Below, one piece after another: positions 8,524 through 15,992 of a DNA stretch of 25,457 nucleotides (its first letter is position 1; each line of letters opens with the position of its first letter). Under the pieces are notes generated by a model. That model searched no databases, was not told the DNA's origin, and was given only the letters and a program-made list of their open reading frames with translations. A program made the position numbers and the translations under genes. Source of the stretch: CAYFTL01 sp964346145 (lineage in GTDB: Bacteria > Bacillota > Clostridia > Christensenellales > Aristaeellaceae); the NCBI GenBank assembly GCA_964346145.1, contig CAYFTL010000027.1:1-25457 (forward strand). The letters are read 5' to 3'.

Positions 8524-8714
8524 CCACCGATTTTCCACTTCCTTATCCTGTTTGTGTGGATAATTCAAAGTATTGTGGGTAACTTTCAACAGCGTTTGTG
8601 CGTAAGTTTTGGCTCTGGAAGCGGTCGAGCGTAAGTTATCCACATCATTCACTTCTCTACGGCTAATACCACTATGATTAATATACAACAACTCTTCGAG
8701 GAGGAGGACCGACC
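8524..8714. other. oriC: Origin of replication, downstream half (dnaA-dnaN intergenic)
   Basis: DnaA-box-like sites are TTATCCACA (complement, 8555-8563), TTACCCACA (complement, 8574-8582), TTACGCACA (complement, 8597-8605) and TTATCCACA (plus, 8636-8644). Two are perfect and two have one mismatch. After the last box, a tract in 3-base register (8657-8683) has CTA/ATA/TTA triplets at most positions, resembling the DnaA-trio single-strand loading element of Bacillota. This half is therefore the likely unwinding side. The dnaN ribosome site (GGAGGAGG, from 8700) closes the region. Confidence 0.8.
8657..8683 (+). promoter_or_regulatory. Candidate DnaA-trio element (origin unwinding)
   Basis: In register after the DnaA box at 8636-8644 (12-base gap) the triplets are CTA CGG CTA ATA CCA CTA TGA TTA ATA. 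Six of nine have the central T and final A expected of trios read on the complementary strand (3'-GAT-5' type). Strand and position relative to a perfect DnaA box fit the basal unwinding system described in Bacillus subtilis; assignment here is inference. Confidence 0.5.
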
Positions 8715-9821
8715 ATGAAATTTCAATGCACTTCAGTCGATTTGGTCAACGGGCTGTCCATTGCCACTCGGGCGCTGGCCACTCGTTCCACGTTACCCAT
8801 ATTTGAAGGTGTGCTGGTGGAAACCTGCGAGCAGGGTTTACAACTAACCTGTTCAGATTCAAGCTTGAGCATCGTCACCACCATCCCGGCCATTATAGAA
8901 GAAGAAGGTAGGGTTGTGCTTCCCGGGCGTTTGTTTTCCGATGTGATGCGCAAAATGCCCGACGGAGAAATCTCAGCCACCGTGAACGAACAGTTTTCGG
9001 CCACATTCCGCTGCTTCGGATCCAGAACCACTTTGGCCGGGCAAAATGCCGAGCTGTTCCCTGAATTGCCCAATGTGGATGCCGAAAACTCTGTGGAACT
9101 GCCCCAAAAATTGTTTAAAGATATGATTCGCCAAACCTCCTTTGCGCTGTCCACCGATGAGTCTCGCATGATCCTCACCGGAAGCCTGTTGGAGATTGGC
9201 GGAGGAGAAACCCGTCTGGTGGCGCTGGATGGATTCAGGTTGGCCATTCGCCTGCAGCGCACCAATGAAAATGCGCCGGCCATGAACGCAGTGATCCCGG
9301 GCAAAGTGTTGTCCGAGGTTGCCAAAATTCTGTCGGACAGCGAAGAAGATATGATGACCATGCTCATCGGCGGCAATCAGCTGCTGGTGTCGGTGGCCCA
9401 CACCCAGGTATACGCCCAGCTGATTCAAGGTGAATACATCCAATACCGCCAGATCATGCCCACCGACTGGAAGAGCAGGATTAAAGTGCAGCGTCAGCTG
9501 TTGGATGAGTGTGTGGACCGGGCTGCGCTGATGGCCCGCGAAGGCAAAAACAATCTGGTCAAACTGCAAATTGATTCGGATCGCATGATCATCACTTCAA
9601 ACTCGGAAAGTGGCGACGTGTACGAAGAGCTGCCCATCCAAACCGAGGGCGACAGCCTGGAGATAGCCTTTAATGTCAAATATGTAAGCGATGTGCTGCG
9701 CGCCATCGACGACGAAGAGATTTATATGTGTTTCAACTCTCCGGTAAGCCCCTGCGTGGTCACGCCGGTGGAAGGCGATGAGTTTACCTACCTCATCCTT
9801 CCAGTTCGGGTTACCGCATAA
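8715..9821 (+). CDS. dnaN: DNA polymerase III beta subunit (sliding clamp)
   Basis: This 368-residue protein has the usual length of the bacterial clamp, which encircles DNA as a dimer and tethers polymerase III and other repair proteins. Three repeated clamp domains of about 120 residues are recognisable: N-terminal MKFQCTSVDLVNGLSIATRALATRSTLPI; the middle domain around LSTDESRMILTGSLLEI with LVALDGFRLAI; and the C-terminal domain ending in EFTYLILPVRVTA. The last stretch is the family's terminal LPVR/PMRL-type segment next to the peptide-binding pocket. ATG 8715 is preceded by GGAGGAGG. The usual Bacillota followers (yaaA, recF, gyrB) are absent downstream. Confidence 0.98.
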   Translation: MKFQCTSVDLVNGLSIATRALATRSTLPIFEGVLVETCEQGLQLTCSDSSLSIVTTIPAIIEEEGRVVLPGRLFSDVMRKMPDGEISATVNEQFSATFRCFGSRTTLAGQNAELFPELPNVDAENSVELPQKLFKDMIRQTSFALSTDESRMILTGSLLEIGGGETRLVALDGFRLAIRLQRTNENAPAMNAVIPGKVLSEVAKILSDSEEDMMTMLIGGNQLLVSVAHTQVYAQLIQGEYIQYRQIMPTDWKSRIKVQRQLLDECVDRAALMAREGKNNLVKLQIDSDRMIITSNSESGDVYEELPIQTEGDSLEIAFNVKYVSDVLRAIDDEEIYMCFNSPVSPCVVTPVEGDEFTYLILPVRVTA

Positions 9822-9852
9822 AATTATTTTTTGATCTGAAATGTAGCTAAAC

Positions 9853-9895
9853 AATCTGCCCGCTCTCAATTTTTTGATGAGGCGGGCGGATTTCC
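9853..9895 (+). terminator. Hairpin after dnaN, probable terminator
   Basis: A long stem pairs AATC-T-GCCCGC (9853-9863) with GCGGGC-G-GATT (9882-9892), with an additional CTCA/TGAG inner stem and a T-rich loop. The trailing T tract is short (TTTCCT), so termination may be partial. Confidence 0.55.
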
Positions 9896-10066
9896 TATAG
9901 GGCAAAGGAAACGCCTGAATCCTTATGGTAAATTCTGTGCACCTGCCCAACGCGAGCGAATTGTATGCATGGATGGATATAAAGTCCGGCCTTTTGAAGA
10001 TTTTGTAAGCTGTAATGTACAACAAAAACATAAGAACAAAAGCGATATAGCCGAGGGGGATTTGAA

Positions 10067-11035
10067 ATGTTGGTGCGCTGGGTAACAGAACAAGATAAAC
10101 CTCAATGGATTGTGTTGGCGCAGAATGTGGCTGCCTTCTTTGGACATCCGGCCATGGCTAAAGATCCGGAGTTTCACCGGTATATGCAAAACAAGATTGA
10201 AAAATTCGAGGCGCTTGCTGCAGTGGACCGCATGAGCGACACCTGCATGGGCGTCATAGGTTTTTCTAGAAAAAACAACTCCATCAGTTGGTTGGGCGTG
10301 TTGGAAGAATATCGCAAAAAGGGCATAGGTTTTAAGCTATTATCGACAGCCCTTCGGCATTTGGATATCTCCAAAGAAATTTCGGTTATTACTTTTTGTG
10401 ATGACTATGGGCAAGGGTTGCCTGCGCGGCGGTTGTACGACCGGGCCGGTTTTGTAGATTCCGGCCATTTGTTGACTGATGCTTTGGGCAATCCGCGTTG
10501 CAAAATGGTTCGGACACCTCATTTTGAGAATAGGGGAGGTAGTTTCCATTACCAATATCCGCAGTATCACCGGGCTTCTCAAAAGGCGTTTTGCGATTGT
10601 TGCAATGGCGTTGAAGCTCCGGAGCATATCGTGGATGTAGCCGAACTCAACTATGCTTATGGCTGCGCCGAGCGCTTGGCTCAAGGAAGGCTGTTTGGCA
10701 AATGTCACGTTCTGTTAAAAGAACACTTCACCAACTTTGAAGAGGTTCCGGAAGACATCATGGCTGGTTTTATGAAGGATGTTCAAACCGTGGGTGCGGC
10801 GCTTAAAAAGGTGAGTGGTGCCATAAAAATAAACTACGAAATTCACTCCAACTCGGCTCCACACCTGCATTGCCACTTGTTTCCGCGCTACCTTGATGAT
10901 GATTTCCCTAGCAGCCCCATAGATTATAGAATCACGACACCCTCTCCATACGAGAACGATGAAGAGTTTAATTGGTTTGTGCGGGAGATGAAAAAAGAGC
11001 TGGAAGAAGCGGCTGTAAATAACGATATTACATAA
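10067..11035 (+). CDS. GNAT acetyltransferase-HIT domain fusion protein
   Basis: This 322-residue protein appears to have two catalytic-type domains. Residues 1-150 form a GNAT N-acetyltransferase: the acetyl-CoA loop is EYRKKGIGFKLL (81-92) and the C-terminal signature ARRLYDRAGFVDSG (120-133). Residues ~175-300 resemble a HIT-family nucleotide-binding domain: ELNYAYG, FGKCHVLLKEHF, then the histidine triad HLHCH (266-270) followed by LFPRYLDDDF, typical of HIT hydrolases acting on nucleoside phosphoramidates or dinucleotides. A Cys-rich FCDCCNG (175-181) marks the junction. The reading frame is continuous, with a good ribosome site (GAGGGGG) before ATG 10067. It occupies the slot after dnaN where recF is usually found, 15 bases ahead of mnmE, so the two may be co-transcribed. 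The substrate is not predictable. Confidence 0.8.
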   Translation: MLVRWVTEQDKPQWIVLAQNVAAFFGHPAMAKDPEFHRYMQNKIEKFEALAAVDRMSDTCMGVIGFSRKNNSISWLGVLEEYRKKGIGFKLLSTALRHLDISKEISVITFCDDYGQGLPARRLYDRAGFVDSGHLLTDALGNPRCKMVRTPHFENRGGSFHYQYPQYHRASQKAFCDCCNGVEAPEHIVDVAELNYAYGCAERLAQGRLFGKCHVLLKEHFTNFEEVPEDIMAGFMKDVQTVGAALKKVSGAIKINYEIHSNSAPHLHCHLFPRYLDDDFPSSPIDYRITTPSPYENDEEFNWFVREMKKELEEAAVNNDIT

Positions 11036-11050
11036 AAAAGGAAGATCCCT

Positions 11051-12412
11051 GTGATTATAGATCATTCAACTATAGCGGCGATTGCCACAGCACCCGGCGT
11101 CGGCGGCATTGCCATCATACGCATCAGCGGCCAACAGGCGTTACATGTGCTCAACACCGTTTTTTTGCCCAAGCGCAAATCGGTGCGCGGCCACATTGAA
11201 TCCCACCGCATGTATTATGGACATTTGTTGGATTCCTTCGGGCAGGTACTCGATGAGGTGATGGCGGTGTATATGGCGGCGCCCAATAGCTACACCAAGG
11301 AGGACGTGGTCGAAATTCATTGCCATGGCGGTGGACTCAGCGCCCAGCGCGCGCTCAAGGCGGTTTTTGCTTGCGGCGTGCGCCCGGCGGAACCTGGGGA
11401 ATTCACCAAGCGCGCATTTTTAAATGGTAGGCTGGATCTGAGCGAAGCCGAAGGGGTTATGCAGCTGATTGCCGCAGACAGCGAGTCGGCGGCCCGCAAT
11501 GCGGTGCGCCAAATGCGGGGCGGAGTATCCAGCTTTGTGGAATCGGTTCAGCAGGAATTAACCGATTTACTCAGCATGATTTCGGCGAGCACCGATTTCC
11601 CTGACGAAGTGGATGAGATTCAAACCGCCGATCAAGTGCGTGAGGGTGCGTTGCAGATATGCGAAACCATCGCCAACCACAGCGATGAAAAGGCGGCGCG
11701 CATGGTGCGCGAAGGCGCCCATGTGGTGCTGGTGGGCAAGCCCAACGTGGGCAAGTCTTCTTTGATGAACGCTTTTTTAAACGCTGAGCGGGCCATTGTG
11801 ACCGACGTTCCCGGCACCACTCGGGATGTGCTCAGCGAACGAATCAGCCTCAATGGAATCGGTGTTACCATATCCGACACGGCGGGGCAGCGGCAAACCC
11901 AGGATCCAATAGAGAAGATTGGCGTCGATCGGGCGGAGGACGCTCAAAATCACGCGGACGTGGTGCTGCTGGTGCTGGACGGATCGCGGCCATTGTCGGA
12001 TGAGGACAGGCAGTTGATGGAGGTGGCTGACGAGCGCTGGATGGTGCTGATCAACCAGCAGGACCGACCCCAAATCTGGGGAACTGAGCAGATGCCAGAT
12101 GGAGTGGAGGCTTACAGCGTTAGTGCCAAGGAGCAAAAGGGTATAGATCAGGTAATTTCTGCACTGGCCAGAAGGTTCAGCGCAGGCACCGATGGGGAAG
12201 ATTTGATTACTGCCCAGCGCCACCTGTCCTTGTGCAACCAGGCGGTAAACAGCTTGCAGCGGGCCATTGGCTCCATTGAAGCGGGACTTCCGTTGGACGT
12301 GGTAAGCTCCGATATTTGGGAGGCGGCCCAGTTTTTGAGCGACATTACCGGCGGCCAAACTGACGAGCAAGTGATTGACCGGGTGTTTGCCCAGTTTTGT
12401 GTGGGCAAATGA
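11051..12412 (+). CDS. mnmE: tRNA modification GTPase MnmE (TrmE)
   Basis: This 453-residue, full-length GTPase works with MnmG to install the cmnm5 group on U34 of certain tRNAs. The N-terminal folate-binding domain (1-118) includes TAPGVGGIAIIRISG and EIHCHGG. A helical domain surrounds the G domain. The P-loop is GKPNVGKSS (229-237), the switch I region is IVTDVPGTTRD and G3 is DTAG (276-279). The C-terminus is FCVGK with the catalytic cysteine C450 (the usual form is FCIGK). The start is GTG 11051 with AAGGAAG upstream. It is normally found after jag and before mnmG; here it precedes the rpmH-jag cluster and no mnmG is in the window. Confidence 0.97.
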   Translation: MIIDHSTIAAIATAPGVGGIAIIRISGQQALHVLNTVFLPKRKSVRGHIESHRMYYGHLLDSFGQVLDEVMAVYMAAPNSYTKEDVVEIHCHGGGLSAQRALKAVFACGVRPAEPGEFTKRAFLNGRLDLSEAEGVMQLIAADSESAARNAVRQMRGGVSSFVESVQQELTDLLSMISASTDFPDEVDEIQTADQVREGALQICETIANHSDEKAARMVREGAHVVLVGKPNVGKSSLMNAFLNAERAIVTDVPGTTRDVLSERISLNGIGVTISDTAGQRQTQDPIEKIGVDRAEDAQNHADVVLLVLDGSRPLSDEDRQLMEVADERWMVLINQQDRPQIWGTEQMPDGVEAYSVSAKEQKGIDQVISALARRFSAGTDGEDLITAQRHLSLCNQAVNSLQRAIGSIEAGLPLDVVSSDIWEAAQFLSDITGGQTDEQVIDRVFAQFCVGK

Positions 12413-12664
12413 CGGTTTTGTGGAGCTAAAGATATAAAAAATAGATAAAAGTCCAAAGAACAGATTTTAAATATCAATCGTTTACAAAATATAGTATAAT
12501 ATGATAAATAATTAACGGATTTCACTCTGGAAATATTTGGGCAAAGGGCTTAAAATTTAGCGAGAATCGTTGGAATTTTGCAAAAATATGCAAAAAAGTT
12601 ACGCTTGTAGTGCAAACATTTGGCACTATAAGGCCTACAAATTTGGATTGAAGGGGGAAGCGCA
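12413..12664. other. mnmE-ABC operon intergenic region, AT-rich
   Basis: The gap is AT-rich and holds a TATAAT (12495-12500) without a good -35, A/T repeats around two TGCAAAAA units near 12580-12597, and the promoter-operator arrangement listed separately. No terminator for mnmE is obvious. Confidence 0.4.
12605..12640 (+). promoter_or_regulatory. Putative promoter with nested inverted-repeat operator for the ABC transporter operon
   Basis: TTGTAG (12605-12610), 16 bases, TATAAG (12627-12632) is a plausible promoter 25 bases ahead of the ribosome site. A perfect inverted repeat TAGTGC (12608-12613) / GCACTA (12623-12628) fills the spacer, and a second pair TTGTAG (12605-12610) / CTACAA (12635-12640) encloses it. 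This is a layout typical of a repressor operator. No regulator gene is adjacent. Confidence 0.45.
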
Positions 12665-14149
12665 TTGGCACTGCAAATGAAAGGGATATACAAAGCGTTT
12701 GCCGCCAACCAGGTGCTCAAGGGTGTGGATTTTTCGCTGAAGGATGGGGAAATACGGGCGTTGCTCGGCGAAAATGGCGCGGGAAAATCCACGCTGATGA
12801 ATATATTGGGGGGCGTGTTGCCTGCCGATTCGGGTCAGATTTATATCGGCGACCAACAGCAAAGTTTTTCTAATCCGCGGGAATCGCTGAACGCGGGCGT
12901 GGCCTTCATCCATCAGGAATTGAATCTGGTAAACGATTTGCCGGTGTATGAAAACTTGTTTCTGGGACGGGAAAAGCGCACCCGGTTCGGGTTTGTGGAC
13001 AGTGCAGCTATGATACAGGAAGCTCAGCAGGTGTTTAAGCGGCTGCAGGTGGATATAGACGTGCGCACGATGCTGTCTGCACTGAATACATCCTACAAGC
13101 AGGTGGTAGAAATCGCCAAGGCGTTGCTGATGGATGCGCAGATTATCATCATGGATGAACCTACCACATCGCTGACAGAGAGCGAGATTGTGCGCGTGTT
13201 TGAAGTGATGCGCAGCCTCAAAATTCAGGGGGTGGGCATCGTATTTATTTCCCACAAGCTGGGCGAAGTGATGGACGTGTGCGACAGCTATACTGTGCTC
13301 CGCGACGGCCACCTGGTGGCCGAAGGCTTGGTGCGCGACACCAATGAGCGGGAGTTGGCCTACCATATGGTGGGACACGAGATAGAATCCAAACCGCGCC
13401 AGGTGGCAGCGTTGACGGGAGAAGTTACGCTGAAGGCTCAAGGGCTTTCGCTGGAGGGCGTTTTTGCCAATATAGATTTTGAGGCACACCGCGGCGAAGT
13501 GTTGGGTTTTACCGGGCTGCTCGGAGACGGACGAAGTGATCTTTTTCAGACGGTGTTCGGTTGCAATCCGCGCTATACAGGAGAAATCTATATTGACGGC
13601 GAATCCGTGCGCATGAACAGCACCGAAATCGCATTGAAATACGGAATTGGTTATGTGCCGCGCAACCGCAAGGAAAACGGAATCATCAAAGACATGAACA
13701 TCCTGGAAAACGGATCGCTGATCGTTTTGAAGCAACTGACCAAGTTGCTTTTGATCGACAGAAAAAAAGAAGAGGCCGAGTTTTCCAAACAGGCTCAGGC
13801 GCTGCGCATCAAAATGCAGAGCGAAATCGATCCGATCACCAGCCTATCGGGCGGCAACCAACAAAAGGTGGTGCTGGCCAAATGGCTGAGCGCCAATCCC
13901 CAGATCATTATCTTTGACAATCCCACCCAGGGGGTGGATGTGGGCGCCAAGGAAGATATATACCACATCATTGGCCAGCTAAGCCAGGCAGGGATTACCG
14001 TAATCGTGCTGTCGGGCGAAGCCCAGGAGATTGTTAGGTTGTGCGATCGGGTTATGGTGATGTTCCACGGGAGAATTCAAGGCCAGCTGACGGGCAGCGA
14101 GATAAACGAACAGAACATTATGCTGCTGGCGACGGGCGGAACTTTGTAA
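12665..14149 (+). CDS. Sugar-type ABC transporter ATP-binding protein (RbsA/MglA family)
   Basis: This 494-residue protein has two fused nucleotide-binding modules, as in carbohydrate uptake transporter family 2 (ribose, galactose, xylose and related). Module 1 has Walker A GENGAGKST (35-43) and Walker B IIIMDEPT (160-167), but its signature region reads LNTSYKQ (140-146) where relatives have an LSxGEQQ-like motif. Module 2 has the degenerate P-loop normal for this family (GLLGDGRSD, 284-292) and a perfect signature LSGGNQQ (394-400), but Walker B is IIIFDNPTQGVDVGAK, with Asn419 in place of the usual catalytic Glu. The start is TTG 12665, 7 bases after GGGGG; ATG 12677 is a less well placed alternative. 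The permease gene follows after 33 bases. No substrate-binding protein gene is present. Confidence 0.9.
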   Translation: MALQMKGIYKAFAANQVLKGVDFSLKDGEIRALLGENGAGKSTLMNILGGVLPADSGQIYIGDQQQSFSNPRESLNAGVAFIHQELNLVNDLPVYENLFLGREKRTRFGFVDSAAMIQEAQQVFKRLQVDIDVRTMLSALNTSYKQVVEIAKALLMDAQIIIMDEPTTSLTESEIVRVFEVMRSLKIQGVGIVFISHKLGEVMDVCDSYTVLRDGHLVAEGLVRDTNERELAYHMVGHEIESKPRQVAALTGEVTLKAQGLSLEGVFANIDFEAHRGEVLGFTGLLGDGRSDLFQTVFGCNPRYTGEIYIDGESVRMNSTEIALKYGIGYVPRNRKENGIIKDMNILENGSLIVLKQLTKLLLIDRKKEEAEFSKQAQALRIKMQSEIDPITSLSGGNQQKVVLAKWLSANPQIIIFDNPTQGVDVGAKEDIYHIIGQLSQAGITVIVLSGEAQEIVRLCDRVMVMFHGRIQGQLTGSEINEQNIMLLATGGTL

Positions 14150-14182
14150 GAAATTGTAAAAAGGTTGAACGAGGTGGAAGGA

Positions 14183-15256
14183 ATGGACAATAACGGCAAC
14201 AGACGGCAGCCTGATTCGGCTGTAAAGAAAAGTTGGATCCAGGCGCTGCGCCAGAGCAGATTCGCAAGGCTTTGGAACAAAACCCCTCTTTTGAGCACCG
14301 CCCTTACGCTGCTGCTGATGATTATTTTGCAGACCTGGGCGCTGGGGTTTAACTTTGATTCCTTTGGAGATTGGTTTGTGGCCTGGATCAACAACTGGGT
14401 GAACCTGCTTCGAAACAACGCGATCATTGGGATCATCGCATTGGGGATGACCTTTGTGATCATCACAGGCGGCATAGATTTGTCAGTGGGTTCTGCGCTG
14501 GTGGGCGTGGGCACCGTGGTGTTGGTGCTTCAGGAAATGCTGTTTAACGCCTTGGGGCCGTCTTCGGGCGTTTGGGCGGTTGCGATTGCGGTGCTGGCGG
14601 CGTTGGTTGCCGGGGTAGGTGCCGGTACGCTGACTGGCGTGACCGTAACCAAGGGCAAAGTGCCCCCTTTTATCGTTACGCTGGGCACGATGAACATTTT
14701 TAGGTCGTTGGCTCAACACTTTATGCAGGGGCGTCAAGCACCCAAGCCGGTGGAAGAGTTTCTGCTATTGTCCAACACAACCTTTGGACCCTACCGTTTG
14801 TTGCCCATCATCTATTGGCTGGTGCTGGCGGTGGTGTTGGCGGTGATGGCCAAGCACACCCGGTTTGGCCGCCACATTTACGCCGTGGGCTCCAACGAGC
14901 GCACTTCCAAATTATCTGGCATTAATGTAGACAAGGTTAAGATCGGCGTCTATGCGTTGATGGGGCTGATTGTGGCCATCGCCGCGGTAACCGAGGCGGC
15001 GCGCATGGGGTCAATGAACACGGCCAATGCGGGGCAGGGCTACGAGCTGGATTCTATTGCGGCGGTGGTAATCGGCGGAACCAGCATGGCCGGCGGCCGG
15101 GGCGGCGTAGGCGGTACGGTGATGGGAATGCTGATTATCGGAGTTATGAACAATTTGCTCAACTTAATCGGCGTTCCGGTCTTTTTGCGCAATGCATTTA
15201 AGGGCGCAATCGTAGTGATTGCGGTGCTGTTGCAACGAAAAGAATCCGACCAGTAA
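14183..15256 (+). CDS. Sugar-type ABC transporter permease (RbsC family)
   Basis: This integral membrane subunit of the transporter encoded just upstream has 357 residues, slightly longer than typical RbsC because of a ~30-residue charged N-terminal tail. Hydrophobic segments span most of the rest. Family hallmarks are FVIITGGIDLSVGSAL after the second segment, GKVPPFIVTLGTMNIFRSLA, the cytoplasmic EAA-like YAVGSNERTSKLSGINV loop and GGTSMAGGRGGVGGTVMG near the C-terminus. ATG 14183 is chosen because GAGGTGG (14171-14177) lies 5 bases upstream; the in-frame TTG at 14165 has no properly spaced ribosome site. The substrate is probably a monosaccharide or nucleoside-like molecule, but the usual periplasmic/lipoprotein receptor is not encoded next to it. 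Confidence 0.9.
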   Translation: MDNNGNRRQPDSAVKKSWIQALRQSRFARLWNKTPLLSTALTLLLMIILQTWALGFNFDSFGDWFVAWINNWVNLLRNNAIIGIIALGMTFVIITGGIDLSVGSALVGVGTVVLVLQEMLFNALGPSSGVWAVAIAVLAALVAGVGAGTLTGVTVTKGKVPPFIVTLGTMNIFRSLAQHFMQGRQAPKPVEEFLLLSNTTFGPYRLLPIIYWLVLAVVLAVMAKHTRFGRHIYAVGSNERTSKLSGINVDKVKIGVYALMGLIVAIAAVTEAARMGSMNTANAGQGYELDSIAAVVIGGTSMAGGRGGVGGTVMGMLIIGVMNNLLNLIGVPVFLRNAFKGAIVVIAVLLQRKESDQ

Positions 15257-15270
15257 ACCGTAGTTTTGGC

Positions 15271-15299
15271 TTGACAGCTTTTGGCCAATCCACTATACT
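15271..15299 (+). promoter_or_regulatory. Strong sigma-A promoter of rpmH operon
   Basis: TTGACA (15271-15276), exactly 17 bases, TATACT (15294-15299). This is a near-consensus promoter 15 bases after the stop of the permease gene. It would drive rpmH-rnpA-yidD-yidC-jag with a leader of about 85 bases. The leader contains a hairpin CTCAC (15327-15331) / GTGAG (15346-15350) with an inner CCT/AGG pair. Confidence 0.85.
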
Positions 15300-15391
15300 A
15301 GAATGGCTGTTTTATCGGATTGTAGGCTCACCGCCTAGTAAGGTAGTGAGTTTGCTTACATCATGAAAAAAATGAAAAGGAGTGACTAAGC

Positions 15392-15526
15392 ATGTTCCGT
15401 ACTTACCAACCCAAAAAGCGTAAGCGCGCCAAGGTGCACGGCTTTCGCGCACGCATGAGCACCAAAACCGGACGCAATATTTTGAAAGCTCGCCGCCAAC
15501 GTGGTCGCCAAAAGCTGTCCGCGTAA
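15392..15526 (+). CDS. rpmH: 50S ribosomal protein L34
   Basis: This 44-residue protein, extremely basic, starts MFRTYQPKKRKRAKVHGF and ends RQRGRQKLSA. The sequence matches L34 from end to end (usual length 44-46), including the RMSTKTGR core. Residue 2 is Phe where many relatives have Lys. L34 is a late-assembling protein of the large subunit. AAGGAG (15377-15382) stands 9 bases before ATG 15392. It is the first gene of the conserved rpmH-rnpA-yidD-yidC-jag cluster, here on the same strand as dnaA and 7 kb downstream of it. Confidence 0.97.
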   Translation: MFRTYQPKKRKRAKVHGFRARMSTKTGRNILKARRQRGRQKLSA

Positions 15527-15653
15527 AACTGTGAACTGCAAAACTGTAACAGATTGTGCCGACAGCCCCGACCGTCAGGAGCATTGCAGCAGCGCTTCTT
15601 GTAAGTCGCGGGCTTTGTGTTGTGTTGAAACTGCACCCGCCCACCCATATAAA

Positions 15654-15992
15654 ATGGGGCGCGAGTTCAGCTTGGGCAAAAATCGCCAATTTCAATATGT
15701 ATACAGGCGCGGCAAATCCTACCCCGCCAAGCATATGGTGCTTGTGTATCTAAAAGCGCGTACTTTACAAGTGGGATTTTCGGTTTCGGCCAAGGTGGGC
15801 AACAGCGTAACGCGCAGCCGCGTGAAGCGGCGCATGTTTGAAGACTTCAGAATGCTTCGCCCCCAGTTGAAACCCGGTAAATATGTCTTTATCGCTCGAA
15901 CTAGCGCGGCCAAAGCCGATGCCGAAACTATGGGAAAAACCATGCGGTATCTGCTGAAAAAGGCCCAGCTGTTTATGCAGGAGCAACTATGA
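15654..15992 (+). CDS. rnpA: Ribonuclease P protein component
   Basis: This 112-residue basic protein assists the RNase P RNA in 5' maturation of tRNA precursors. Family features are FSLGKNRQFQYVYRRGKSY near the N-terminus, the central VGFSVSAKVGNSVTRSRVKRRMFE with the RNR-type motif (here SRVKRR), and YVFIARTSAA. ATG 15654 gives the normal N-terminus and length, but no Shine-Dalgarno sequence precedes it. The frame is open further upstream to GTG 15501 inside rpmH; the extra 51 residues are Cys-rich and do not resemble RnpA. The gene overlaps yidD by 4 bases (ATGA), implying translational coupling. Confidence 0.92.
   Translation: MGREFSLGKNRQFQYVYRRGKSYPAKHMVLVYLKARTLQVGFSVSAKVGNSVTRSRVKRRMFEDFRMLRPQLKPGKYVFIARTSAAKADAETMGKTMRYLLKKAQLFMQEQL

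Noticed and set aside
8723..9569. Two overlapping minus-strand frames opposite dnaN
   Set aside because: dnaN is certain from end to end and the antisense frames have no recognisable domains or start signals.
9922..10010. Possible remnant of the small S4-domain gene (yaaA) that usually follows dnaN
   Set aside because: The only frame there is 24 codons long and shows no S4-domain residues.
12635..13735. 366-codon open frame on the minus strand
   Set aside because: It is antisense to the ABC ATPase gene. The His/Gln-rich composition is typical of a shadow of a coding strand.
15501..15653. 51-codon N-terminal extension of rnpA overlapping rpmH
   Set aside because: Not annotated as coding because it does not resemble RnpA and ATG 15654 yields the normal protein; kept only as a finding.
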